NCBI RefSeq assembly: GCF_963676275.1
Contig: NZ_OY781091.1
Span: 3,140,775 to 3,204,774, forward strand
Direction: 5' to 3'
From: an uncultured Cohaesibacter sp.
Lineage (GTDB): Bacteria; Pseudomonadota; Alphaproteobacteria; Rhizobiales; Cohaesibacteraceae
Length of the DNA: 64,000 bases
Shown here one piece after another: positions 43,228 to 51,819 of the stretch (positions are counted from its first letter, which is position 1; the number at the start of each line of letters is the position of its first letter). Position numbers and translations under genes: made by a program. The notes under the pieces were generated by a model. The model made no database searches. It saw only the letters and a program-made list of their open reading frames with translations, and was not told where the DNA came from.

Positions 43228-43502
43228 ACATTATGACAAAGAAATTTTCATGCGCAACCGCTTTCTGCCAGCAATTGGGATGAGAGGCCCGATTAAGCCA
43301 CACCACATTGGTAGTATTTGCCAATAGGATACTGAATTAACTTATATATTCACCTTATCAAAAATACAGCATCAGCCAGTTGCAAGGTGACCGGGGTTCA
43401 AAACAGGACAATAGTTCCAACCAGAAAGTCGCAAATATGCCCATCCCCGACGGCATATCCGACAAAGGCGACCGGCTCCAACAATTGGCCGACATCTCCA
43501 AA

Positions 43503-43533
43503 AACAAACGCAGCCAGCGTGAAGCTGACTGCG
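43503..43533 (-). terminator. Terminator of the GH94 gene, copy 2 of a repeated hairpin
   Basis: On the minus strand CGCAGTCAGC and GCTGGCTGCG form a 10-bp stem with one mismatch, followed by TTTGTTTTT. It is 50 bases after the GH94 stop. The core matches 23017-23042 except for two loop bases. Confidence 0.75.
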
Positions 43534-43582
43534 CTCATTTCCTGTTTGTGCAAAACAGGATCGACATCACCTGAATGTCGCC

Positions 43583-46027
43583 CTAACCGATGGTGGCTTC
43601 TACCGTCACCTTGGCTACGCCTTCGGCAGGCGGAGGGACAATATCGCCGGCAATCGGCTTGCCATCTACGGAGAGAGAGACCAGATTGCCCGATCCCTTA
43701 CGCACTACAGAAATGTCATAAGTCACCCCGCGGAAAATCCGCTGCACCCTGAAATCATCCCAACGTTCGGGAATGACCGGCGCGATTCTGAGGCCGTCAT
43801 AATCGGGCCGGATGCCAAGAATCCACTGGGTAATGGTGTAATAGTTCCACGCTGCTGTGCCGGTCAGCCATGAATTCTTGGCCTCGCCATGACTTGGAGC
43901 ATCACGCCCGGCAATCATCTGGGCATAGACATAGGGCTCCAGCCGATGCACATCGGAAATGCCTTCGCGCACAGAAGGGCTGATCCGGCTGTAATAATCA
44001 AAAGCTGCATCGCCATTGCCCATCACAGCCTCGGCAATCGCCACCCAGGGGTTATTGTGGCAGAAGATACCGGCATTTTCCTTATAGCCCGGCGGATAGG
44101 TGGAGATTTCGCCATATTCGATATAGTAGCGCGAATAGGCCGGTTGCTGCAGCACGATGCCATGCGGCGTCGCCAAATGTTTGGCAACCGAATCCAGCGC
44201 CTTGCGCGCCTTACCATCTTCCACGCCAACGCCAGCCAGAACGCAGAAACCCTGCGGCTCGATAAAGATCTTGCCCTCGGCCTGCTCGCTGGTTCCCAGC
44301 TTGTTGCCGAAATCATCATAGGCCCTGAGGAACCAGTCCCCGTCCCAGCCATGCTCTGAAATCGTCGCGCTCATGTCGGAGGAGACACGGGCATAATAGG
44401 CCGCATCACCATCCTTGCCGATCACCTTGGCAATGTCGGACAATTCTCTGGAAGAAAGCACCATCAAACCGGCAATAAAGACCGATTCAGCAACCGTGCC
44501 TTCCTTGCTTGTGGTGGTCTGGAAGCTTTCCCCCGGCGTATCGGAGAAGCAATTGAGATTGAGGCAATCATTCCAGTCGGCCCGCCCGATCAGGGGCAGA
44601 CCATGCGGCCCCATCCGCTCTTCGGCATATTGGATGGAGCGTTTGAGATGCTCATAGAGCGGCTCTTCGGTACCCGGCTTGCAATCAAACATCACCGGCT
44701 CTTCCAGAATGGAGAAATCGCCGGTTTCCTTGAGATAGGCTGCAACACCGATGATCAGCCAATGGGGATCGTCGTTGAAGTCGCCACCAATGTCATTGTT
44801 GCCCTTCTTGGTCAGCGGCTGATATTGATGATAGGCACCGCCGGAAGAAAGCTGGGTGGCCGCAATGTCGAGAATGCGCTCCCGCGCCCGCGACGGCACC
44901 ATATGCACGAAGCCCAACAGATCCTGATTGGAATCGCGGAAGCCAAGCCCGCGCCCGATACCGGATTCAAACGAGGAAGCCGAGCGCGACATGTTGAAGG
45001 TCGCCATGCATTGATAGGCATTCCAGATATTGACCATGCGGTTGGTATGCTGATCAGGTGATGACACCTGATAGACGCCCAGCAACGTGTCCCAATGCTC
45101 CGCAAGCCTGTCAAAGGCAGCGTCTACCTTGGCCAGATCGCAATATTTTGCAATGACCGGCTTGACCGTCTTCTTGTTCAGGATCTGGGAATTGGGCGGA
45201 TCAAACTTGTCGGCCTTGTCATTCTCATGATAGCCGAGCACGAAGACAACCTGCCTTGTCTCGCCCGGATCAAGCCGCAGTTTGACCTGATGGGATCCCA
45301 TTGGCGACCAGCCATGAGCGATGGAATTGCGCGACTTGCCTTCCATCACGGCGATGGGCTTGTCCCAGCCACGCCAGGGGCCGAGAAAATCCTCACGCTG
45401 GGTATCGAAACCGGCAATTTCCTCGGAACAGGCGAAAAAGGCGAAATGATTGCGGCGCTCGCGATATTCGGTCTTGTGATAGATCACCCCGTCTTCCACT
45501 TCCACCTGACCGGTGGAGAGATTGCGCTGGAAATTGCTCTGATCATCCAGCGCATCCCAGAGACAGAATTCAACCGAGGAGAAGAGCGACACATCAGCAG
45601 CCACAAGCCGCTCGTTGGTCACCGTCACCTGCCAGATTTCAAGTGTCTCATCGAGAGGCACGAAATAGCGGGTCGCTGTCCGGATACCGTCTTTCTTGGA
45701 AGAAATCACCGAATAGCCCATGCCATGGCGGCAGCTATATTCCTCGATATCCGATTGCATCGGCATCCAGGAAGGCGTCCAGCTCTCTCCGCTTTCATTA
45801 TCGCGCATATAAATATAGCGACCACCGAAATCTGTCGGCACATTGTTATAGCGGCCACGGGTCAGGCGGCGCAGGCGCGCATCGCGATAATAGGAATAGC
45901 CACCGGCTGTGGCTGACAGAATGCCAAAATAGCTTTGACAACCGATATAATTGATCCAGGGAAGAGGCGTATCAGGACGCGTGATCACATATTCGCGGGC
46001 CTGATCATCAAAATATCCGTATTTCAT
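43583..46027 (-). CDS. GH94 phosphorylase, cellobiose phosphorylase-like
   Basis: 814-residue cytosolic GH94 enzyme that cleaves a beta-linked disaccharide with phosphate. The N terminus MKYGYFDDQAREYVITRPDT, then PLPWINYIG and GGYSYYRDARLRRLTRGRYN, matches cellobiose phosphorylases closely. The general-acid aspartate is in RADWNDCLNLNCFS (about residue 483), and GRGLGFRDSNQDLLGF near 365 binds substrate and phosphate. The length is typical (near 800-820). Cellobiose is most likely, but cellobionate or diacetylchitobiose cannot be ruled out by eye. AGGT precedes the ATG and a LacI-type palindrome lies 128 bases upstream. It has no adjacent transporter; the sugar ABC operon at 55.9-62.7 kb may supply it. 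Confidence 0.85.
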   Translation of the reverse strand: MKYGYFDDQAREYVITRPDTPLPWINYIGCQSYFGILSATAGGYSYYRDARLRRLTRGRYNNVPTDFGGRYIYMRDNESGESWTPSWMPMQSDIEEYSCRHGMGYSVISSKKDGIRTATRYFVPLDETLEIWQVTVTNERLVAADVSLFSSVEFCLWDALDDQSNFQRNLSTGQVEVEDGVIYHKTEYRERRNHFAFFACSEEIAGFDTQREDFLGPWRGWDKPIAVMEGKSRNSIAHGWSPMGSHQVKLRLDPGETRQVVFVLGYHENDKADKFDPPNSQILNKKTVKPVIAKYCDLAKVDAAFDRLAEHWDTLLGVYQVSSPDQHTNRMVNIWNAYQCMATFNMSRSASSFESGIGRGLGFRDSNQDLLGFVHMVPSRARERILDIAATQLSSGGAYHQYQPLTKKGNNDIGGDFNDDPHWLIIGVAAYLKETGDFSILEEPVMFDCKPGTEEPLYEHLKRSIQYAEERMGPHGLPLIGRADWNDCLNLNCFSDTPGESFQTTTSKEGTVAESVFIAGLMVLSSRELSDIAKVIGKDGDAAYYARVSSDMSATISEHGWDGDWFLRAYDDFGNKLGTSEQAEGKIFIEPQGFCVLAGVGVEDGKARKALDSVAKHLATPHGIVLQQPAYSRYYIEYGEISTYPPGYKENAGIFCHNNPWVAIAEAVMGNGDAAFDYYSRISPSVREGISDVHRLEPYVYAQMIAGRDAPSHGEAKNSWLTGTAAWNYYTITQWILGIRPDYDGLRIAPVIPERWDDFRVQRIFRGVTYDISVVRKGSGNLVSLSVDGKPIAGDIVPPPAEGVAKVTVEATIG

Positions 46028-46527
46028 TGTAGGTACCTGTCATATGCGAGCAAGGGAAAGAGCCGCGCCATTATCGGTCATGCCCTTCAAGCCTCATCAA
46101 AAGCTCCAATCCTCCAGTTGTGCATTGCCTAACACACAAGACAGAAAGTTGGAAGTGAAACGTTTCAGATTTCAAAAATATTTCACATATGAGCAATTTT
46201 TGAAAAAATAACTTTCACTGGACTGAACTTGCTTTCAAAAGAGGTGGAATAAGATTCACCGGACCTGCGAAGATATGACCGATGTGACAGCCAAGGTGGG
46301 CGGAAGAACAAATCTCCCTTTCATGCCCCAGAGATGGGACGGGCGGAAAGGAAGGGAATAAGAGAGGGGATTGATCGAGTGTCAAGACAGAGCGTTTGGC
46401 AGATCAAACGGCCAGACAACATCAGCCATCGGTGCGTGTCGCACACGTCAGCCTGCATCGGATCGTCAGCCCGTCATCGGTTTGACAATCGTAGGCCCAC
46501 CCCAAAGGGTATCATTTTTCTCGATAC
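46028..46527. other. Promoter interval of the GH94 gene
   Basis: 500 bases between two leftward genes. Besides the TGAAACGTTTCA palindrome I see an AT-rich part at 46140-46250 that should hold the GH94 promoter. No terminator for the upstream M14 gene is clear. Open frames near 46334-46612 overlap and lack protein character. Confidence 0.5.
46156..46167. promoter_or_regulatory. LacI-type operator upstream of the GH94 gene
   Basis: TGAAACGTTTCA is a perfect 12-bp palindrome with the central CG typical of LacI/GalR operators. It does not match the operator of the LacI unit at 54.6 kb, so another regulator should bind it. Confidence 0.6.
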
Positions 46528-48354
46528 TCAGATCAGATCGCGCAACACTCTGGCCCCCGCGATGGCACAGCGCATCTGTGCTTCATGCAGGATCTTGAAA
46601 TCCTCACCATAGACGGTTTCGTCCGGGGCCTCGGTAATGATGGTCACGGGGAAGAGCGCCTCGGGAGCTTCCTGCCGGAAATGCGCAACGTCTTTCCTGA
46701 CATCAAAACCCGGCTCTGCGCCGCTATAGTGGCGAAAGCGGGCCAATTGTGCGCGATTGAGCGACATGATCGGCTCATATTCCTGCAACACGCTGATCAT
46801 GGTTTGCAGGATGGCTTCCCCCACCCTTTCCCAGCCGGGATGATACCGCAGGATCAGCATGAAACCTTTCGGCAGCGTCCAAAGCTCCTGACCACGCGGC
46901 ACATAGCCCGAGAAAGGCCGGACAAATTCGTGGGAAGGATAGCCATGCAGATTCACATGCAGCTTGGCATCAGCCAATGCCTTGATCTCGTGCAGAATAT
47001 CATTCTCATAACCGCGCTCGACATATTCCAGATCGTTGCCCCCGGCGGTAAAGCGCGCCGCGTGGTTCATATGTCCGGGATAGTCCTTGCAGAGTTCGCG
47101 CATCAGGGCGAAGCCGTCAGGATTGATCAGCGGCACAATGGCGAAATTGTTTTTCTTGTCCTCGCGCAATTTGGCTGCCGCCCGCAAGGCTCCGACAGGA
47201 CCGCTGGTTTCATTGGCATGCTGGCCCGAGCTGATCACCACACCGGGACCATCGCCCTTGCGATAACGTCCCCAGACCGGCCTGCCCCGCCGCGAGCATG
47301 AGATCAGCGTCTCGCCACCAACCACCTTCAGGCTTTCCCTGATCGTCTCCGGCGACAGCCAGTGATCGACATGGGCGAGACTTTTAAGCGGCGCATCGCC
47401 TTCTTTCAGCCTCCAGCCTTCAACCCGGCTATGCAGCATGGGCATCGACTCACTGGCACAATCGATCGCCAGACAAGGATCGGATGCAAGCGCCAGTTCC
47501 ACCAATATGATCTCGTCGCCCCGCGGCGCCAGACAGGGCACCAGTTGCCCCGGCGCAAAAGTGCGGTCATCCTCCTTGAAGCCATTCAGGATCTTCAGCG
47601 TTTCCAGCGCGGCAAAATACAGCTCCTCATGCATCAGTTCTGCTGTGCTGATGGCTTCTCCGGCCAGAGGCAGCGCCATTTCATGAAAGGGCGCCTCGAC
47701 GCGCATCTCCAGCCGCTCGAACAAGGGGCTTTTGTCTTCCCAGGAATAGTCCTTGAAAAAACCGATAATGGAATGGAAAGCCTGTTCCAGATCGGTCTCG
47801 AAAGCTTCATCACAATCGAGCGCTTCATCTTGCGCTCCGCAAACCCGCAGCCAGCCGCAGTTGGACAGCACTGCCTGCCCGACATGATCCTGCCTCTCCC
47901 GATTGGGCGCAAAGATCACAACGCTCTCCTTGCGGCTGGAAGACATCGTCATATCAACCCGATAAAAAGGCACACCGTCTTGCAGCGGCATCGGCTCAAA
48001 CCGGCATTCACATCCCGCAAGCAGATCCTGCAAAGGATAGGCCTCCATAAGAAACCGGGCCTCGGGCGTTCCGAAAACCACCGGATAATGCACCACAAGT
48101 GACTCGATATGGGTAAGGTCTATCTCTTCCAGAAAGGCATGAAGGAGTGGTTTGAAGGCCGAACGGATATGTGCTTTCACACCGGCGCGCGCAAGCTCCC
48201 GCTCGGCAGCTTTGCGCCGTTTTTGACCATCGAAAACCCATGCCTCAACCGTTGCACCATGATATTGGGATCTTTTGAAGCGATCTGTCAGCGCAGACAA
48301 GGAGGTCGACAATTCTCTGCGATAGATCACGGACTTGGACTGCGAATTCATCAT
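46528..48354 (-). CDS. M14 zinc carboxypeptidase-like protein with a long N-terminal region
   Basis: About 608 residues. The C-terminal half is an M14-type zinc peptidase or amidohydrolase: the HANE zinc motif in ISSGQHANETSGPVGALRAA (about 377), the third zinc His in NLHGYPSHEF (about 468) and a likely catalytic Glu in TEAPDETVYGEDF (about 575). The first 370 residues are not like a standard propeptide and I do not recognise them. No signal peptide is seen, so it may be cytoplasmic. The start is uncertain: the ATG at 48354 (MMNSQSKS) lacks a good ribosome-binding site, and ATGs further upstream exist. Substrate unknown. Confidence 0.65.
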   Translation of the reverse strand: MMNSQSKSVIYRRELSTSLSALTDRFKRSQYHGATVEAWVFDGQKRRKAAERELARAGVKAHIRSAFKPLLHAFLEEIDLTHIESLVVHYPVVFGTPEARFLMEAYPLQDLLAGCECRFEPMPLQDGVPFYRVDMTMSSSRKESVVIFAPNRERQDHVGQAVLSNCGWLRVCGAQDEALDCDEAFETDLEQAFHSIIGFFKDYSWEDKSPLFERLEMRVEAPFHEMALPLAGEAISTAELMHEELYFAALETLKILNGFKEDDRTFAPGQLVPCLAPRGDEIILVELALASDPCLAIDCASESMPMLHSRVEGWRLKEGDAPLKSLAHVDHWLSPETIRESLKVVGGETLISCSRRGRPVWGRYRKGDGPGVVISSGQHANETSGPVGALRAAAKLREDKKNNFAIVPLINPDGFALMRELCKDYPGHMNHAARFTAGGNDLEYVERGYENDILHEIKALADAKLHVNLHGYPSHEFVRPFSGYVPRGQELWTLPKGFMLILRYHPGWERVGEAILQTMISVLQEYEPIMSLNRAQLARFRHYSGAEPGFDVRKDVAHFRQEAPEALFPVTIITEAPDETVYGEDFKILHEAQMRCAIAGARVLRDLI

Positions 48355-48715
48355 GGCGCTACTGTTCAAGAGAATCGTGGAAATTAAATGGCCAGAAATG
48401 AACCCTAGCATGATAACCGGAAAAGGAAGACCGCAGGGCAAGGGAAAGGTCCCGGTCCCTGTGACAAACCTCAATCCGGATTTCAGCAGAATTATCTTGC
48501 GAAGCGCACCCGGCCCATCCACATTATTTCGCGATGAGGTCGGGTAGCAAATCTGGCTCCACAGCACAAGCCTCAAATTCGAAAAGCCGATGGCCGCGCG
48601 TGGCGGCCAACAGATCTGGACGGATCACAAACAGCCCGTAAAACGAGCTCTCGACAGGATCGGCTATCAGCATTTGATGCCAGACAGACAGCCCTGCCGA
48701 TATGGATTTTTCCTG
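48355..48715. other. Interval between Sel1 and M14 genes
   Basis: 361 bases, if the M14 start at 48354 is right. It holds the 48591-48609 hairpin and should contain the M14 promoter. Nothing else is recognisable. If M14 starts further upstream, part of this is coding. Confidence 0.4.
48591..48609. terminator. Perfect hairpin after the Sel1 gene
   Basis: TGGCCGC and GCGGCCA form a perfect 7-bp stem about 107 bases after the Sel1 stop. No strong T tract follows on the minus strand (CATCGGCTTTTCG), so its role is uncertain. Confidence 0.35.
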
Positions 48716-49462
48716 CTATTTAAGGAACTTAAGCGTCATTTTTGCGATGACATTACCCTGATCGGCGGCTTTCTGATAAAGCTCCTTGGCTTTGGCGTGA
48801 TCAACCGGCACCCCTTCGCCATGTTCATAGAGCGATGCCAAACCGACCATGCCGTCAGAGGCAATGAAATCGCCCCGCTCGGCGGCCTTGCTATACCATT
48901 GCAGCGCGGCAGCGAAATCCCGCTCGACACCTTCTCCCAGTTCATAGGCACGACCCAGATGATACTGGCTGGTAATGTCTCCTGCCTCGGCCCCTTTCTT
49001 GAACCAGCGCGCAGCCTCTGCAAAATCTTTCACTTCCAGTGCATGCAGACCGATATAGCGGGCAGCTTTCATATCGCCGGCTTCGTCTGCCTGATGAAAA
49101 TAGCCCTCGGCCTTTTCGATATCCGGGTTGACGCCGCGACCATCCATCCAGATTTTGCCAAGATAGAGCAATCCGGCTGTTTCACCGGCATCGGCTGATT
49201 TCTGCGCCCATTCCATGGCAGCCTGTGAATCCACCGGCACGCCCTGAGCTCCCTCAAGATAAATGCGGGCCAATTGGCCAGCGGCATGAGGCTCCGCATT
49301 GGCGTAAGCCTTTTTATAGAGCTCAACCGCATTTACCAGATCACCTGCATCGGTCGCTGCCTTCGCCTCGGCCATGATGGATCCGGTCGGAGGCGTGCCT
49401 TGTGCCTGAGCGGTTCCGAACAAAGAAAGAAAGAAGAAAAGCGAGATACAGATCCTGCGCAT
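48716..49462 (-). CDS. Exported Sel1-repeat protein
   Basis: 248-residue precursor with a Sec signal peptide (residues 1-21, cut after AQA). The rest consists of five or six Sel1-like repeats of about 36 residues, for example AAMEWAQKSADAGETAGLLY, AAARWFKKGAEAGDITSQYH-type and ALQWYSKAAERGDFIASDGM segments. Such proteins are periplasmic adaptors for protein-protein contacts, often in stress or envelope signalling. No partner can be named from the context. Confidence 0.8.
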   Translation of the reverse strand: MRRICISLFFFLSLFGTAQAQGTPPTGSIMAEAKAATDAGDLVNAVELYKKAYANAEPHAAGQLARIYLEGAQGVPVDSQAAMEWAQKSADAGETAGLLYLGKIWMDGRGVNPDIEKAEGYFHQADEAGDMKAARYIGLHALEVKDFAEAARWFKKGAEAGDITSQYHLGRAYELGEGVERDFAAALQWYSKAAERGDFIASDGMVGLASLYEHGEGVPVDHAKAKELYQKAADQGNVIAKMTLKFLK

Positions 49463-49532
49463 AATGTTTAACTCATAATTTCAGCTTGTTTATCGGCCAA
49501 GAAGCTTACGCATGGTTGGCTGCGCCCGGGGG

Positions 49533-50876
49533 TCAGGCGTCTTTGCGAAAGATCCACTCCCTGATCGGCTCGATCGAATAGGCGACGCGCCATGTATTGC
49601 GATGACCGCTGGCGCCTTCCCTGCTCTCGCCTTCTTCAAAGACGGATCCCTTGGTAAATGTAACATAGTTGATTCGCGCAAGTTCAGCATCGAGCTTATT
49701 GAAAGCAGAACGGACTTGTTCGCTATTCCAGTGACCATTCCATTCAGCCCGCGCAATCTGGGCCCCCTCCAGTTCCAGAGCTTTTGTAATGGCATTCTGG
49801 CCGGGGAAGGCCTTGCTGTCATCCTGACTGACAAGAATGAAAAGTCTGTTACCAGCCATGGGAGCAACCAGAGAGGCATCCCACTGGCAGGCGACAAGGA
49901 ATGACGCGGCAAAGAAATCCGGATATTTGATATTCATGGCAATCGACATCATGCCGCCGCCAGACTGGCCGGTTGTATAGATCCGCTTTCGGTCAATCGA
50001 GAACTGATCAGCCAGCGCCTTGATCAGATTGATGGTCGTCTCCAGCATGCTCGATGTCTCGGAATCATCATCCGCGATGATTTCGCTATATTGCGGCGCC
50101 AGAACAAAGCATGGGCGTTTGGCCTGATCTTGCGGGCTTGCCCAACAGATCGCTCCCAGCCCCTGCATCAGCGTGTTGCGAACAACATTGCTGGTTGCCC
50201 CTGCATCATGCATGAAATTGACCAGCGGATAGGATTTGGACGGGTCATACTCTTTCGGAATGAAGAGATTATAGGGCAGCACATCCCCCGTTTGCGGATC
50301 ATGCCACTCAAGCTGTTCGAAATCATCGACGATGAGATTGCGCACATCTGTCGTCTCGAGCGAACCGGCTGCGATGCGCTCCCCTCCGCCCAGATCGATC
50401 ATGGCCTGATCCAATGCAGCAACAGGCTTGGCCCAGCTCGTGTCCGAAATGCTGACATCACCGGCCTTGCCCGGCCCTCCCTTGCCTTTGGCTTTTTCGC
50501 TGTCCTTGTCCCTGCCCTCGTCTTGGCGCTCGGCCTTTATGGCCAGACTGGCATCCGCATCATCGGGCGACAGGGCAACAATCACCACGGAACCGGCATC
50601 AGCCCGATCCGCAGGATCAGCAGAGGTCGCGGGATAGACATCCATTACCGTCCGCCCGGCAACCTTGAACAGGCCGGTCGATAACACGCCTTGCGAAACA
50701 GGCCCCGAATAGGTCACGGCCACCGCAACAAAGCGGATGCCGTCGCCATAAACCTGCGTGATGGCCACGGCATCAAGAGCTGAAACATCCCCGGCAAGAG
50801 AGGGTGCTGCCATGGAGGCCAAGGCACCCGTTGCGGTCAGCCCCAGAATGAAAGTGCGGCGGGAAAGGTTGGGCAT
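49533..50876 (-). CDS. Tat-exported alpha/beta hydrolase with an N-terminal Ig-like domain
   Basis: 447-residue exported hydrolase. It has a twin-arginine signal (NLSRRTFILGLTATG, cut after SLA). Residues 35-150 look like a beta-sandwich of the kind found before some esterases, with a charged linker (ERQDEGRDKDSEKAKGKGGP). The catalytic domain has the nucleophile in YTTGQSGGGMMSIAM (about 304) and a likely His in SGHRNTWRVAY (about 425), as in the PHB-depolymerase/prolyl-oligopeptidase-like group. Substrate is unknown, probably an ester or peptide outside the membrane. AAGGAG precedes the start. A GGTACC-type box 62 bases upstream links it to the TetR at 51.8 kb. Confidence 0.75.
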   Translation of the reverse strand: MPNLSRRTFILGLTATGALASMAAPSLAGDVSALDAVAITQVYGDGIRFVAVAVTYSGPVSQGVLSTGLFKVAGRTVMDVYPATSADPADRADAGSVVIVALSPDDADASLAIKAERQDEGRDKDSEKAKGKGGPGKAGDVSISDTSWAKPVAALDQAMIDLGGGERIAAGSLETTDVRNLIVDDFEQLEWHDPQTGDVLPYNLFIPKEYDPSKSYPLVNFMHDAGATSNVVRNTLMQGLGAICWASPQDQAKRPCFVLAPQYSEIIADDDSETSSMLETTINLIKALADQFSIDRKRIYTTGQSGGGMMSIAMNIKYPDFFAASFLVACQWDASLVAPMAGNRLFILVSQDDSKAFPGQNAITKALELEGAQIARAEWNGHWNSEQVRSAFNKLDAELARINYVTFTKGSVFEEGESREGASGHRNTWRVAYSIEPIREWIFRKDA

Positions 50877-50937
50877 GGCGATCTCCTTGACTCAAATACG
50901 GCTCTATATGATTGGCATTTTTACTAATATAAAATAA

Positions 50938-50954
50938 GGTACCCATCAAGTACC
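50938..50954. promoter_or_regulatory. GGTAC box upstream of the Tat hydrolase gene
   Basis: GGTACCCATCAAGTACC is a 17-bp inverted repeat (GGTAC-N7-GTACC). Its reverse complement matches the box at 51757-51773 in 13 of 17 positions, including both arms. It lies 62 bases upstream of the hydrolase start. Confidence 0.6.
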
Positions 50955-51005
50955 ATTATTGTATCTTTTTGTAATCAATCAGTGATTGATCAAAGCACAA
51001 AGAAA

Positions 51006-51037
51006 AAGCCGCACATACACAAGGCATTGAGCGGCTT
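51006..51037 (-). terminator. Terminator of the PepSY gene
   Basis: AAGCCGC and GCGGCTT form a 7-bp stem with a long loop; on the minus strand it is followed by a T-rich tail (GGCTTTTTCTTTG). It lies 78 bases after the PepSY stop. Confidence 0.6.
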
Positions 51038-51114
51038 CTTTCTTGACCATTATGGATGATTGACAGTCTGAGGCGCTCAGGGTCAGAAGCACCCCATCCA
51101 TTCAACCAAAAGAC

Positions 51115-51579
51115 CTATTTCTCTTTTTTCAACTCAAGCAATTTGCCATCATGGCGAAATTCTGCCTTGAACTCGCGAATGTTGGGGCCGTAACCTTCGA
51201 TCTCTACCTTGTAACCATCCTTGAGGTCCAGCTTGTGAATGAAGGCTCCTTGCGGATAGGAGGGATTCTTGACGATCTGTTCGGGCACCAGAACCCGGAC
51301 AAATTCTTCCTCGAAGCCGCGCTTATGCAGGCCTTCCACTTCATCAATCTCGCCATTTCGATCCAGATGAACCTCAACTCTTGTTCCATTCGGCAATGCT
51401 GCCTTGATATTCTGCCCATAAAAGTCGCGATAATCGAGAACCACATCGGTGAGCTTCAATTTCTGCTGTGCGGCGTCGATGGCCTCATCCTGCGTCATGG
51501 CCTGCGCTGCCATGGTCCCGGCCAAAAGACAGAGCCCCGAAAGGCCGAGCGATATTTTCTTGTTTCTTTTCATTGACAC
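51115..51579 (-). CDS. Exported PepSY-domain protein
   Basis: 154-residue precursor with a signal peptide (cut after AAQA near residue 27). The mature part has two PepSY-like halves (TQDEAIDAAQQKLKLTDVV; ALPNGTRVEVHLDRNGEIDE; later YKVEIEGYGPNIREFKAEF and HDGKLLELKKEK). PepSY proteins often bind or inhibit peptidases or act in envelope signalling. The GTG at 51579 has AAGGA nine bases upstream, better spaced than for the ATG at 51573. It is divergent from a TetR gene, with a GGTAC box in the shared interval. Confidence 0.75.
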   Translation of the reverse strand: MSMKRNKKISLGLSGLCLLAGTMAAQAMTQDEAIDAAQQKLKLTDVVLDYRDFYGQNIKAALPNGTRVEVHLDRNGEIDEVEGLHKRGFEEEFVRVLVPEQIVKNPSYPQGAFIHKLDLKDGYKVEIEGYGPNIREFKAEFRHDGKLLELKKEK

Positions 51580-51756
51580 TGGTCATTTTCCTTTGTCTTT
51601 TCAAGGCAAGTCAAACGGCCTCCTGAATCGATCAACCAAAGAAGAGTTCCCGCGTGGAAACCTTCAGGATTACAGCTTCATTTCATCCCGAAACATCGAT
51701 AGAAATGAACGGGACATATTCGGCTCAGGGCAGTCTCTTGCGAGAATATACAATCT

Positions 51757-51773
51757 GGTACTTATTTGGTACC
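51757..51773. promoter_or_regulatory. GGTAC box upstream of the TetR gene
   Basis: GGTACTTATTTGGTACC is a 17-bp inverted repeat lying 46 bases before the preferred TetR start (or 4 bases before the ATG at 51778). With the related site at 50938-50954 it suggests autoregulation plus control of the exported hydrolase. Confidence 0.65.
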
Positions 51774-51819
51774 ATTAATGTGTCAAAATAGTGAGCATAG
51801 CTGCAGGCATCAAGTGGTC

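Larger units (their letters stand above)
43168..43582. other. Interval between the paaJ promoter and the GH94 gene
   Basis: 415 bases holding Paa box 4 and the leftward paaJ promoter at one side and the GH94 terminator (43505-43533) at the other. The stretch 43300-43480 shows no gene or RNA pattern I can support. Confidence 0.5.

Noticed and set aside
43583-46027. Horizontal transfer of the GH94 gene
   Set aside because: The reading frame, codon pattern and terminator type look like those of neighbouring genes; nothing indicates recent transfer.
46334-46612. Small plus-strand frames upstream of the GH94 gene
   Set aside because: They overlap one another and the M14 3' end, with no start signal or recognisable domain.
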